The notes: a model not told the origin generated them from the letters alone. 64,000 bases of DNA from Pseudoclavibacter terrae (GCF_008831075.1 NZ_WBJX01000004.1:297358-361357); one strand, 5' to 3'; shown: positions 52,782-61,112, numbered from the stretch's first letter. Made by a program: numbers and translations.

Positions 52782-52799
52782 GTAGTTAGCCTAGCTACA
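52781..52799. promoter_or_regulatory. 19 bp near-palindrome overlapping start of the marR operon
   Basis: TGTAGTTAG-C-CTAGCTACA pairs at eight of nine positions and covers the start codon and -10 region of the small membrane protein gene. This is the typical size and place of a MarR operator. Confidence 0.7.
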
Positions 52800-52904
52800 T
52801 TCATTGCGGTCCACAAGGAGCCTGGCCCACGGGCGTGAGGACGGACGTTCGAATCCCGCAGCCGACCAGCAACAGGTCCTCCAGAAGCCCGGGGACACCG
52901 CAAA

Positions 52905-52932
52905 CCGCCGCACCCCGTGGAGGGTGCGGCGG
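52905..52932 (-). terminator. Terminator of the surface-protein gene
   Basis: CCGCCGCACCC and GGGTGCGGCGG form a perfect 11 bp stem with a six-base loop, followed on the minus strand by TTTGC. It is 20 bases past the stop of the DUF3494 gene. Confidence 0.75.
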
Positions 52933-52952
52933 CTCTTCAGCATGGATCCGGT

Positions 52953-54404
52953 CTACGCCGTGTTCTTCCGGCGCAGCGCCAGAATGCTCAGGGCGCCTCC
53001 CAGAAGCAGCGTCCCGGCTCCGAACGCCATCCACGGGTTGAAGTCAGCGGCGCCGGTCGTCGCGAGCTCCGGCGAGGTCGTCTTCACCGGGCCGGGAGCC
53101 ACGCTGGACGTTGCCGTCGGGGATGCGCTCGAGGTTGTCGTCGGGTATGCGGTCGGCTGCTCGGTCTCCGTGGGCGGGACCGTGGGCTGCTCCGTCTCGG
53201 TCGGAGGAACCGTCGGCTGCTCGGTCTCCGTCGGAGGAACCGTCGGCTGCTCCGTCTCCGTCGGAGGAACCGTCGGCTGCTCCGTCTCCGTCGGAGGAAC
53301 CGTCGGCTGCTCCGTCTCCGTCGGAGGAACCGTCGGCTGCTCCGTCTCCGTGGGAGGAACCGTTGGCTGCTCGGTCTCCGTCGGCGGCACCGTCGGCTGC
53401 TCCGTCTCCGTCGGCGGCACCGTCGGCTGCTCGGTCTCCGTCGGCGGCACCGTCGGCTGCTCGGTCACCGTCGGAGGAACCGTCGGCTGCTCAGTCTCGG
53501 TCGGCGGAACCGTGGGCTGCTCGGTCTCGGTCGGCGGAACCGTCGGCTGCTCGGTCTCGGTCGGAGGAACCGTGGGCTGCTCGGTCTCGGTCGGAGGAAC
53601 CGTGGGCTGCTCGGTCTCGGTCGGAGGGACCGTCGGCTGCTCGGTCTCGGTCGGCGGCGCGCAGAGCGCGGGCGTGAACGTGTTGTCGTCCAAGGTGACG
53701 GATCCGGTTCGTGCGATGGCACGGCCCGCGATGGTCGAGTCGGTGTTCACCGTGACGGATGCGAGCGCGATGATGGTGCCGACGAAGGTCGTGTCCGTGT
53801 CGAGCGTCGCGGAGCTCCCGACCCGCCAGAAGACGTTGCACGCCTGCGCACCGTTGACGAGGGCGACGGTGCTGTTCGGCGCGGTGGTCAGGGTCGAACC
53901 GATCTGGAAGATGAAGACCGCGTTCGGGTCGCCTTCGGCATCGAGGGTCACCGTGCCGGTCAACCCGGCCGAGGTGTCGGCCTTGTAGACGCCCGCCACG
54001 AGGGTCTGGCCGCCGAGGTCCGCGGCGATAGGAGCGTCGGACGCCTGGCTGGTGAGCGCGTTGTACGCGATCGCGGCATCCGACTGAGCGGCGGCGGCAT
54101 CCTCGAGGGGCCGCGTCTCGCCGAGCACGATGCCGGGCGGGAACCCGGAGATGGCGCTCCCCGGGGCGACGCCGAGGTCGCCAGAGAGGATGCTGTCACC
54201 GGTGTTGGAGACGGATGCGCCGCCGAGCACCGAGAAGCTCGACGCGGTGCCGAGGTCCACTGCAGTGCCGATGGCCTGGGCGGAGTTGGCCTGCAGCAGC
54301 GCGGGCACGAAGGCGAGCACGGCGAGCACGCTGCCGGTTGCAGCCAGGAGAGGGATTCGAGCTCGGCGGGGGGCGGAGTTCGATGGAAGGGTGGGATTTG
54401 CCAT
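52953..54404 (-). CDS. DUF3494 (ice-binding-like) cell-surface protein with sortase signal and repeat stalk
   Basis: A 483-residue exported protein. A signal peptide (about 1-44, ending NSAQA) precedes the DUF3494 domain (about 45-250; LGTASSFSVLGGASVSNTG, GDLGVAPGSAISGFPPG, GVYKADTSAGLTGTVTLD, NAVFIFQIGSTL, ACNVFWRVGSSATL, GRAIARTGSVTLDDNTF). Then comes a stalk of 17 decapeptides PPTETEQPTV, and an LATTG sorting signal followed by a helix and RRKNTA, the class E sortase type of high-GC Gram-positives. In known proteins the domain binds ice or acts as an adhesin. The Pro/Thr stalk should span the wall. Confidence 0.9.
   Translation of the reverse strand: MANPTLPSNSAPRRARIPLLAATGSVLAVLAFVPALLQANSAQAIGTAVDLGTASSFSVLGGASVSNTGDSILSGDLGVAPGSAISGFPPGIVLGETRPLEDAAAAQSDAAIAYNALTSQASDAPIAADLGGQTLVAGVYKADTSAGLTGTVTLDAEGDPNAVFIFQIGSTLTTAPNSTVALVNGAQACNVFWRVGSSATLDTDTTFVGTIIALASVTVNTDSTIAGRAIARTGSVTLDDNTFTPALCAPPTETEQPTVPPTETEQPTVPPTETEQPTVPPTETEQPTVPPTETEQPTVPPTETEQPTVPPTVTEQPTVPPTETEQPTVPPTETEQPTVPPTETEQPTVPPTETEQPTVPPTETEQPTVPPTETEQPTVPPTETEQPTVPPTETEQPTVPPTETEQPTVPPTETEQPTAYPTTTSSASPTATSSVAPGPVKTTSPELATTGAADFNPWMAFGAGTLLLGGALSILALRRKNTA
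53157..53660. repeat. 30 bp in-frame tandem repeat, 17 units
   Basis: Seventeen 30-base units encode PPTETEQPTV on the minus strand. Units differ mainly at third positions; one (around 53461-53490) encodes PPTVTEQPTV. Near-identity over long blocks (for example 53221-53340) suggests recent unit expansion. Confidence 0.95.
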
Positions 54405-54467
54405 GACGGCCTCCTCGAGCCGCGCAGGGCGGCGAGCACGCGAAGTGCGAGCATGGCTGACAGTACG

Positions 54468-54480
54468 GCAACGATGTTGC
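54468..54480. promoter_or_regulatory. 13 bp palindrome upstream of the surface-protein gene
   Basis: GCAAC-GAT-GTTGC is a perfect palindrome 64 bases 5' of the start at 54404, in a 175-base gap that also carries CCCGGG repeats (54521-54541) able to form the hairpin ending the IclR transcript. Confidence 0.35.
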
Positions 54481-54579
54481 TTAACCTACGGAATCCCGCA
54501 ATCCGGTATCAGATGCGGCACCCGGGCATGAAATACCCGGGCAACCGGGCCCACCCACGCGCCTCATCACCGCAGCGCC

Positions 54580-55329
54580 TCAGCGCCCGAGCGCCCCCGA
54601 GATCCCCCGCGCCGCCATCCGCACCCCGAGCGCGAACTGCGGCTCTGCGAGGCGCTCGACGTGCGCGATGATCGAGACCGCTGCGACGACCTCGCCGTGC
54701 GCATCCACCACCGGGGCGGCCATGGAGAAGGCCCCCGGCGTCATCTCCTCCACCGAGCGGGAGAGGCCCGTCGCGCGGATCTCCGCGAGCCGTCGGCGCA
54801 GCGCCTTCGGGTCGGTGATCGTGTTCGGCAGGTACTGGCGCGGTTTCGACGCGACCACCTCGTCGAAGAGCTCGATGGGCGCGTGAGCGAGCAGCACGAG
54901 CCCGACCCCCGTCGCGTGCAGCGGAAGGCGAGTTCCGACGTCCGAGATCACGCGCACCGCGTTCGGGCTCGAGATGCGCTCGAGATACACCGCGCCCAGG
55001 CCATCCCGCACCGCGATGTGCACGTTCTCCTCGGTCGACTCGAGGAGGTCCTCGAGGTACGGACGCGCGATCGCGCGCAGCCGCTCGGCCGTTGTGCGCC
55101 GCGCGCCCAGGCGCCACAGCTTGATGCCAACCCGGTAGGCGCCGGAGTCGGCCCGCTCGAGGCCGCCCCACTCGGTCCAGGATGCGAGCATCCGGTGCGC
55201 CGTCGACACCGGCAGGTTCGCCGCCGCCGCGATCTGCGTGAGCGTCAGCTCCTCCCGCGCGGAGAAGGCCTCAGCGATCGCGAACAGCTTCTGCGCGACG
55301 CTGCGCTCGTCACCACCGCCACCGGACAT
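54580..55329 (-). CDS. IclR-family transcriptional regulator
   Basis: A 249-residue regulator with an N-terminal winged helix (LTLTQIAAAANLPVSTAHRMLASW) and the IclR effector domain (ERLRAIARPYLEDLLESTEENVHIAVRDG, GTRLPLHATGVGLVLLAHAP, FSMAAPVVDAHGEVVAAVSI). It is divergent from the extradiol dioxygenase gene, with a palindrome in the 175-base gap, so it most likely controls that gene in response to an aromatic metabolite. It may also act on operon 1, which lacks a regulator. Confidence 0.9.
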   Translation of the reverse strand: MSGGGGDERSVAQKLFAIAEAFSAREELTLTQIAAAANLPVSTAHRMLASWTEWGGLERADSGAYRVGIKLWRLGARRTTAERLRAIARPYLEDLLESTEENVHIAVRDGLGAVYLERISSPNAVRVISDVGTRLPLHATGVGLVLLAHAPIELFDEVVASKPRQYLPNTITDPKALRRRLAEIRATGLSRSVEEMTPGAFSMAAPVVDAHGEVVAAVSIIAHVERLAEPQFALGVRMAARGISGALGR

Positions 55330-55365
55330 GCCGCAATGGTAGCCGCGAGCGGATCATCCACATCG

Positions 55366-55382
55366 ATGATGCTCGGCATCAT
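55366..55382. promoter_or_regulatory. 17 bp palindrome between IclR gene and extradiol dioxygenase
   Basis: ATGATGC-TCG-GCATCAT is a perfect palindrome 37 bases from the IclR start and 122 from the dioxygenase start, a likely IclR operator. Confidence 0.6.
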
Positions 55383-55504
55383 GAAGTTCAGCTTCCCTGA
55401 TATGTGGGTTCGAGACGAAAGTTGTGGTGTGCCCGAGAACGGCACGCGCACACCGCGGCCGAGAACCACCACAGACGCACTGCACCAGACGAAAAGGATC
55501 GACG

Positions 55505-56527
55505 ATGATCAAACTGCTCTCCCACCTCTCGCACATCGAGATCGCAACGCCAGACGTCGCGGCGTCGGTGAAGTTCTACGAAGAAGAGTTCGGCCTCCGC
55601 GTCGTCGCACGCGAGGACGGCAAGGTCTACCTCCGTTCGTGGGGCGACTACTACACGTACAGCCTCGTCATCGCCGAGGGCCCAGAGGCCGCCCTCAACG
55701 TCATGGGATGGCGCACCTCCAGCGCCGAAGCGCTCGACGAGGCCGCGAAGCGCGTCGAGGCAGCAGGCGTGCAAGGCCAGTGGACTGACCGCAGCGTCGG
55801 CCACGGCAAGTCGTACACCTTCACCGGGCCATACGGCCACACCATGGAGCTCTACTGGGACGTCGACAAGTACCAGGCAGACGCCGAGCACGCCTCCGTC
55901 TTCCCCGACCGCCCCGAGAAGCGGTCGAAGCACGCCGTCGGCCCCCGCCAGCTCGACCACGTCACCGTCGCAGCCTCCGACGTTCGCGGCTTCGCGAAGT
56001 GGTACAACGAGGTCCTCGGTTTCCGCATCATGGCCTACACGGTCCTCGACGACCACCCCGTCACCGTCTTCTCCGTGCTCACCACGAACGAGAAGTCCCA
56101 CGACCTCGGCGTCGTCCTCGACAGCTCGTCGCGCCCCGGCCGCATCAACCACTACGCCTACTGGGTCGACACCCGTGAGGAGCTCCTCCAGGGCGCCGAC
56201 GTGCTCATGGAGAACAACGTCCCCATCGAGTACGGCCCCTCCATCCACGGCATCGGCGAGCAGAGCTTCCTCTACCTCCGCGACCCCAGCGGCATGCGCA
56301 TCGAGGTCAACACCGGCGGCTACCGCAACTACGTTCCCGACTGGGAGCCCAACGACTGGAAGCCCTCGACCGGTTCCAACAACCTCTACCGCAACGGCGC
56401 CATGCCGATCTCCATGACCGAGTCGTTCCCGCCGGACGCCGGACACCCCACCGCCACCGAAGAGGGCATCCTCCCCGGCACGGAAGAGGCCATCCTCAAC
56501 CCGTACGCCGTGCAGGGCCGCGGCTAG
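55505..56527 (+). CDS. Extradiol ring-cleavage dioxygenase (catechol 2,3-dioxygenase type, VOC family)
   Basis: A 340-residue type I extradiol enzyme made of two VOC modules. The Fe(II) ligands of the C-terminal module can be placed: His152 in LDHVTVA, His216 in INHYAYW and Glu267 in MRIEVNT, close to the 153/214/265 pattern of known enzymes. It would cleave a catechol-type ring next to the hydroxyls. ATG 55505 follows AAAGGAT. It is alone on its strand but divergent from an IclR regulator. Operon 1 (202-6936) carries enzymes expected after such cleavage and no dioxygenase, so the two may form one pathway. The C-terminal ~40 residues are a polar tail. Confidence 0.9.
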   Translation: MIKLLSHLSHIEIATPDVAASVKFYEEEFGLRVVAREDGKVYLRSWGDYYTYSLVIAEGPEAALNVMGWRTSSAEALDEAAKRVEAAGVQGQWTDRSVGHGKSYTFTGPYGHTMELYWDVDKYQADAEHASVFPDRPEKRSKHAVGPRQLDHVTVAASDVRGFAKWYNEVLGFRIMAYTVLDDHPVTVFSVLTTNEKSHDLGVVLDSSSRPGRINHYAYWVDTREELLQGADVLMENNVPIEYGPSIHGIGEQSFLYLRDPSGMRIEVNTGGYRNYVPDWEPNDWKPSTGSNNLYRNGAMPISMTESFPPDAGHPTATEEGILPGTEEAILNPYAVQGRG

Positions 56528-56590
56528 ACCGCGCCGAACGACGTCGCCGTGTCTCCAGCGGCGACGTGAGATCCGCACGACCGAGATCTG

Positions 56591-56647
56591 CGCGGGCCCC
56601 GCGCATCCACCAGGTCCTCCTTTCCTGGCGGATGCGCGGGGCCCGCG
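56591..56647. terminator. Very strong hairpin between convergent dioxygenase and SDR genes
   Basis: Perfect 18 bp arms lie at 56591-56608 and 56630-56647 (outer part CGCGGGCCCCGCGC). The loop contains a further CCAGG/CCTGG pair. It lies between convergent genes and probably terminates both, although no U-run follows. Confidence 0.75.
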
Positions 56648-56691
56648 TTCGTGCGCTCGTGTGGATGCGCGCGATGCGCGCGGGGTGCGGG

Positions 56692-57426
56692 TCAGCGTTC
56701 AGGGAGGGCGACGCCGGTCACCACCGCGAGCTCCCGGACGAGGCGCGCGCGGAAATCCGGGTCGCGCACGCCGCTTGCGGGCTGCTGCTGCGCGCCGTGA
56801 TGCCAGTAGCCGCCGCTGACCTGCAGATCGGGGTCGACCGCGAGTCGCTCCTGCGTCTCGTGCCCGAGATCGAAGTCGTCTGGGGCCCCGGCACCGCCCA
56901 TCTTCGTCGCCACCCAGCCGGGGTCGACGGAGTTCGCGAGCACGCGAGGGGCCCAACGCTCGGTGACCGCCGCCGAGAAGGCCGCGACGAGCAGCTTCGT
57001 GTCGGAGTAGCTCGCAGTCATCGAACCGCCATCCCAGTCGAGTCCATCGAGCGTCGCCCTGCCGTCCCGGTGCATGCTGCTGCTCAGGTAGACGTGCCGG
57101 GTCGGGGACGTCAGCAGAGCGGTGAAGAGGTAGGGCGCGACCACGTTGACGGGCAGCAGGCTCGGGCCAGAGAGAACTCCTGCATTGTGGATGACCGCGT
57201 CGATGGCTGCGCCGTCGTTCAGCTCGCGCGTGGCGTCCAGCACCGCTGCGCGGTCGGCGAGGTCAGCGATGACGATGTCCGCGCCGCGTCCAACCAGCGC
57301 AGCGACCGCATCCGCTCGACCCGGGTTGCGCGCGTGCACGATCACCGCGTGCCCCTGGTCGAGGAGCGCCTCGGCCGTCGCGCGGCCGAGGCCGTCGGTG
57401 GAACCGGTGATGAGGATGCGAGCCAT
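56692..57426 (-). CDS. SDR-family oxidoreductase
   Basis: A 244-residue SDR: GSTDGLGRA (residues ~8-16) for nucleotide binding, HNAG near 83, and YSDTK as the catalytic Tyr/Lys pair (SYSDTKLLVAAF). The HARNPGRADAV segment after the second strand suggests NADPH. The usual active-site Ser is in YLSSSMH. ATG 57426 has GAGG upstream. Likely a retinol-dehydrogenase-like short reductase of unknown substrate. Confidence 0.85.
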   Translation of the reverse strand: MARILITGSTDGLGRATAEALLDQGHAVIVHARNPGRADAVAALVGRGADIVIADLADRAAVLDATRELNDGAAIDAVIHNAGVLSGPSLLPVNVVAPYLFTALLTSPTRHVYLSSSMHRDGRATLDGLDWDGGSMTASYSDTKLLVAAFSAAVTERWAPRVLANSVDPGWVATKMGGAGAPDDFDLGHETQERLAVDPDLQVSGGYWHHGAQQQPASGVRDPDFRARLVRELAVVTGVALPER

Positions 57427-57634
57427 GCGCCCATCCTCACACCCCCGCAGAACGCGCCGGCCTTCCTGGGTGCGCTTAGCGCAAAAGAGAAGCACCGCAC
57501 AAGGGTCGCGGCGTCCCGAAAAAAGAGCCCTACTCTCAGCGACACCGACGTTCGCACTCGTCTCCAGCATTCCCGCTCGCTGCTGGCCACCAGCCAACGC
57601 AGGCGACCTCCCCCACCCCTCTCAAAGGACCCCC

Positions 57635-58093
57635 ATGCCTGCCATCGAACGGCGCTCCATCCTCGCCGCCGCCTGGACGACCCCCGTCATCGCAGTTGCC
57701 GCGCTGACACCTTCCGCGAGCGCATCCGCGACAACCCAGATCGCCTCCACTGGCGAGGCCGAATGCCAGATCGAGACGATCACGCCGGCGGCTCGTTTCT
57801 CCACAACCGGCACGGCGGGCTTCCCAACCGGCACCGTCTTCGCCGTCGACGGCGGCGCACCGTCGACGTCGATCGAGGTGCGCGCCAACGGCCAGATCTA
57901 CCCGCTCCAGGGATTCGGCACGGTCACGCTCCCCGCCCCCGTCGCCGTGGGGGATGACGTCGTCGTCACCTTCACCGTCAACGACAGCGACGTCAGCACG
58001 CTCGGGGCGACCTTCACGCTCCCGCAGGGATACTCGCTCGCAACCGACGCGGTCGACACCGTCACCGTGAGCCCATTCGCTTGCCTGGCATAA
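57635..58093 (+). CDS. Tat-exported small protein, hypothetical
   Basis: A 152-residue protein with a twin-arginine type signal (ERRSILAAAWTTPVIAVAALTP, cleavage near SASA) and a ~115-residue beta-rich domain (FPTGTVFAVDGGA, VTFTVNDSDVSTLGATF). Two Cys (in AECQIE and FACLA) could form a disulfide. The signal region is closely related to that of 61296-62024, including AAW.(A/T)P(V/I)IAVAA, but the mature parts differ. ATG 57635 follows AAAGGA. A small membrane protein gene follows ten bases after its stop. Confidence 0.75.
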   Translation: MPAIERRSILAAAWTTPVIAVAALTPSASASATTQIASTGEAECQIETITPAARFSTTGTAGFPTGTVFAVDGGAPSTSIEVRANGQIYPLQGFGTVTLPAPVAVGDDVVVTFTVNDSDVSTLGATFTLPQGYSLATDAVDTVTVSPFACLA

Positions 58094-58103
58094 GGAGAAG
58101 GAC

Positions 58104-58346
58104 ATGACTCGACAAGAAGGCCTCGCCCTCGGATACCTCGTCGCGGGGCTCGCGCTCGGCGTGATCGCCCTCGTCGCGGACCTCATGGGAGGCCCCGCCT
58201 ACCTGCACGCCCTCACCTGGGTGGGAGGATTCGCCGGCGGCTACGGCGTCGTCACGATGATCAAGGGCGCCAGGCAGCGCAGACGGCATCCGCTCGGAAC
58301 CACCGACTACGAACCAGACACGAGCAAACCGCCGCACCTCAGCTGA
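58104..58346 (+). CDS. Two-helix small membrane protein
   Basis: An 80-residue protein with two hydrophobic segments (LALGYLVAGLALGVIALVADL and ALTWVGGFAGGYGVVTMI), then a basic and polar tail (KGARQRRRHPLG). AAGGAGAAGGAC precedes its ATG. It sits ten bases behind the Tat-exported protein and is probably co-transcribed. No family recognised. Confidence 0.65.
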   Translation: MTRQEGLALGYLVAGLALGVIALVADLMGGPAYLHALTWVGGFAGGYGVVTMIKGARQRRRHPLGTTDYEPDTSKPPHLS

Positions 58347-58361
58347 GCGTTCGAAGCGCGC

Positions 58362-59144
58362 CTACTTCCCGAAGATTCGCCGGGCGATCTCCCCCGCAGC
58401 TCCCTCGAGGAGCGTCCGCAGTCGAATCTCGTCCTGCGGACGCTCCTCGGACCAGGTGACAGCAAGCGCCGCTGCGGGCCAACCCGCGTGGTCGAGCACG
58501 GGCATGCCAACGGAACGCATCCCGACGGACACCTCCCCGTTCTCTGACGCGAACGCGCCGCTCCGGATGCCGTCCAGGATCACCCGCAGCTCGCGCGGAC
58601 GCCGCGGCCCGCGCCCCGTGCGGTCGGCGAACGACGACGCGTCCGGGTACAGCGCCCGCACCTGCTTCTGTGGCATCGCGGCCAGCATCGCGCGGCCGGA
58701 TGCGGTGAGGTGCGCCGGCAGCCGCACGCCCACGTCGGCGACGAGCACTGGGCGGCGCGGCGCGCGCTCGTCGACGATGTAGAGCACGTCCCGCCCGCTC
58801 ATCACGGCGAGGTGCGCGCTCTCCCCCACCTGGTCGACGAGGTCGGCGACCACCGGATGGCCGATTCGGGCGAGGGGCTCCTGCCGCGCGTATCCGCCGG
58901 CGAGTTCGAACGCGGCCGTGCCGAGTCCCCAGCGTCGCTCTCCGCGCAGGTGCACCACGAAGCGTCGCTCGAGGAGCGTCGTCAGCAGGTGGTAGACGGT
59001 CGACCGCGGGATGCCGAGCTGCGCCGCGATGGTGCTCGCCGCGACGGGGCCACGCTGATGGCTCAGGAAGCTGAGGATGGCGAGGGTCTGATCCGCCGCC
59101 GGCACCTGGGCGCGGGCGGGTGCTTCGCCGCTGACCTCGGTCAC
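58362..59144 (-). CDS. IclR-family regulator, probable repressor of histidine utilisation
   Basis: A 260-residue IclR protein: ADQTLAILSFLSHQRGPVAASTIAAQLGIPRSTVYHLLTTL as winged helix, then HLAVMSGRDVLYIVDERAP, GVRLPAHLTASGRAMLAAMP and SVGMRSVGMPVLDHAGW. GTG 59144 was chosen, with AGAGG upstream; the frame beyond is a shadow of hutH. Divergent from hutH, with two kinds of operator-like repeat in between, one matching the known HutR motif of C. glutamicum as I remember it. HutR is therefore the likely identity. Confidence 0.9.
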   Translation of the reverse strand: MTEVSGEAPARAQVPAADQTLAILSFLSHQRGPVAASTIAAQLGIPRSTVYHLLTTLLERRFVVHLRGERRWGLGTAAFELAGGYARQEPLARIGHPVVADLVDQVGESAHLAVMSGRDVLYIVDERAPRRPVLVADVGVRLPAHLTASGRAMLAAMPQKQVRALYPDASSFADRTGRGPRRPRELRVILDGIRSGAFASENGEVSVGMRSVGMPVLDHAGWPAAALAVTWSEERPQDEIRLRTLLEGAAGEIARRIFGK

Positions 59145-59217
59145 GCGGTTGCCTCTGCCAGGCGACGACGGGACCTCACCCAGGGGGCGCCCGTCGCGGT
59201 GGCTGTCGCTGCAGACC

Positions 59218-59295
59218 TGTCCAACATCAGTGCAAAAAGCGGCGAGAACAGCGCGAAGGGCCCCCAAATGGCGGATATTGCACTCATGTTGGACA
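59218..59295. promoter_or_regulatory. Long inverted repeat between IclR gene and hutH
   Basis: TGTCCAACATCAGTGCAA (59218-59235) and TTGCACTCATGTTGGACA (59278-59295) are inverted copies with one mismatch in 18, 42 bases apart. They look like two binding sites facing each other in the divergent promoter region. Confidence 0.75.
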
Positions 59296-59349
59296 CCAAG
59301 CCGACCGCCAACTGCGCGGCAGGTCCCCGATCGCCGCCGCGAGGCCAGT

Positions 59350-59367
59350 TGTCTGAGATCACAGACA
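59350..59367. promoter_or_regulatory. HutR-like operator upstream of hutH
   Basis: TGTCTG-AGATCA-CAGACA has perfect six-base arms and ends 53 bases before the hutH ATG. Its core TCTG-N2-AT-N2-CAGA fits the motif reported for the IclR-type HutR of Corynebacterium glutamicum. Confidence 0.7.
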
Positions 59368-59420
59368 CTGAGTGTCCTCCCCGCGCAGACATCGCGCAAC
59401 GGGTGGAGTGGAATCGACAC

Positions 59421-61112
59421 ATGAGCACAGCAGCGCCCGCCACGGGTCACGACAGCCCCCAAGACAGCGCCGCCGACACGACCGGCGCCGTCCAGAGTGC
59501 CGCACAAGGTGCCGGCGCGGCCGGCAACATCATCGCGGGGACGGACACCAGCGGGACCGGCAGCAGCACCGTCAGCTCCGAGACCGTCGTCCTCGGCGTG
59601 CGCCCGCTCGAACCAGCCGAGGTCGTCGCGGTCGCGCGTCACGGCGCTCGCGTCGAGGTTGCACCGTCGGCACTTGCCGAGGTCGCCCGCTCGCGTGAGC
59701 TCATCGAGCGCCTCGCCGATGACCCGAACCCGCACTACGGCATCTCGACCGGGTTCGGCGCGCTTGCGACGACGTTCATCGCGCCCGAGCGGCGCGTGCA
59801 GCTGCAGGCGAGCCTCGTGCGGTCGCACGCGGCTGGCACCGGCCCTGAGGTGGAGCGCGAGGTGGTCCGCGCGCTGCAGCTGCTGCGCCTGCAGACCCTC
59901 GCGACGGGGCGGACCGGCGTGCGGCCTGTTGTCGTCGAGACGTACGCGGCGATGCTCACTGCTGGCATCACGCCGATCGTGCGCGAGTACGGCTCGCTCG
60001 GCTGCTCGGGCGACCTCGCCCCGCTCTCCCATCTGGCGCTCGCCGCGACGGGAGAGGGCACGGTGCGCGACGCATCCGGAGCCGAGGTGGATGCCCGGGA
60101 CGCGCTCGCCGCGGCCGGCATCGAGCCCCTGGTGCTCCGCGAGAAGGAAGGCCTGGCGCTCATCAACGGCACCGACGGGATGCTCGGCATGCTGCTGCTG
60201 GCGATCCACGACATCGAGATGCTGCTCACGACGGCGGACGTCGCGGCGGCGATGTCGGTCGAGAGCCAGTTCGCGACCGACGCCGTCTTCGCCGCTGATC
60301 TGCAGGCCCTGCGCCCGCAGCTCGGGCAGGGCGACTCGGCCGCGAACTTGCGCCGCTTCCTCGCCGGCTCCCCCATCGTCGCGAGCCACCGCGGCGCGGA
60401 CGACGGGCGGGTGCAGGACGCCTACTCGCTGCGCTGCTCCCCGCAGGTGCACGGCGCGGCCCGCGACACGGTGGCGCACGCGGCCCTGATCGCCTCGCGT
60501 GAGCTCGCATCCGCCGTCGACAACCCTGTCGTGACGGTGGATGGTCGGGTCGCGTCGAACGGCAACTTCCACGGTGCGCCGGTCGCGTACGTGCTCGACT
60601 TCCTCGCGATCGCGGTCGCCGACGTGGCGAGCATCTCCGAGCGGCGCACCGACCGCGCCCTCGACCCGGCCCGCAACCGCGGGCTGCCGCCGTTCCTCGC
60701 CCACGAGGTCGGCGTCGACTCCGGCCTCATGATCGCGCAGTACGCTGCCGCAGGAATCGTGTCTGAGCTGAAGCGACTGGCTGTGCCGGCATCCGTCGAC
60801 TCGATCCCGTCGTCGGCGATGCAGGAGGACCACGTGTCGATGGGCTGGTCGGCGGCCCGGAAGCTGCGCCGAGCGGTGGACGGGCTCGGGCGGGTGCTCG
60901 CCATCGAGGTGCTCACCGGGTCGCGCGCGCTGCAGCTGCGTTCACCGCTCGAGCCGGGGCGCGCGACCGCAGCCGTCAGCGCACTGGTCGCCACCGTCTC
61001 CGGCGGGGCTGGCCCCGACCGCTTCCTCAGCCCCGAGATGGAGGCCGTGGCCGAGCTCGTGCTCTCCGGCGAGGTCGCGCGTACCGCGCTGGAGAACTCA
61101 GCCGCGAGCTGA
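59421..61112 (+). CDS. hutH: Histidine ammonia-lyase
   Basis: A 563-residue MIO-type ammonia-lyase converting histidine to urocanate. The MIO tripeptide lies in GSLGCSGDLAPLSHLAL, with CSG in place of ASG, a form I recall from actinobacterial HutH. Other landmarks are the catalytic Tyr in HYGISTGFGALA, RCSPQVHGAARD and FHGAPVAYVLDF. The first ~50 residues are a low-complexity Gly/Ser/Thr extension beyond the usual ~510. ATG 59421 has GGAG upstream. No other hut gene (hutU, hutI, hutG) is in the window. Confidence 0.93.
   Translation: MSTAAPATGHDSPQDSAADTTGAVQSAAQGAGAAGNIIAGTDTSGTGSSTVSSETVVLGVRPLEPAEVVAVARHGARVEVAPSALAEVARSRELIERLADDPNPHYGISTGFGALATTFIAPERRVQLQASLVRSHAAGTGPEVEREVVRALQLLRLQTLATGRTGVRPVVVETYAAMLTAGITPIVREYGSLGCSGDLAPLSHLALAATGEGTVRDASGAEVDARDALAAAGIEPLVLREKEGLALINGTDGMLGMLLLAIHDIEMLLTTADVAAAMSVESQFATDAVFAADLQALRPQLGQGDSAANLRRFLAGSPIVASHRGADDGRVQDAYSLRCSPQVHGAARDTVAHAALIASRELASAVDNPVVTVDGRVASNGNFHGAPVAYVLDFLAIAVADVASISERRTDRALDPARNRGLPPFLAHEVGVDSGLMIAQYAAAGIVSELKRLAVPASVDSIPSSAMQEDHVSMGWSAARKLRRAVDGLGRVLAIEVLTGSRALQLRSPLEPGRATAAVSALVATVSGGAGPDRFLSPEMEAVAELVLSGEVARTALENSAAS

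Noticed and set aside
52845-52870. tRNA-like sequence GTTCGAATCC followed by CGCAGCCGACCA
   Set aside because: The T-arm stem does not pair (GGACG against CCCGC), and no matching 5' acceptor or anticodon arm was found about 70 bases upstream on the plus strand.
53111-53677. Long repetitive frames on both strands over the 30 bp repeat
   Set aside because: A 30 bp period keeps all frames open; only the minus-strand frame with signal peptide, DUF3494 domain and sorting signal is a real protein.
58710-59420. In-frame extension of hutH back to 58710 (800 residues)
   Set aside because: It overlaps the divergent IclR gene and the operator region; the sequence is not ammonia-lyase-like before the ATG at 59421, which has a GGAG site.
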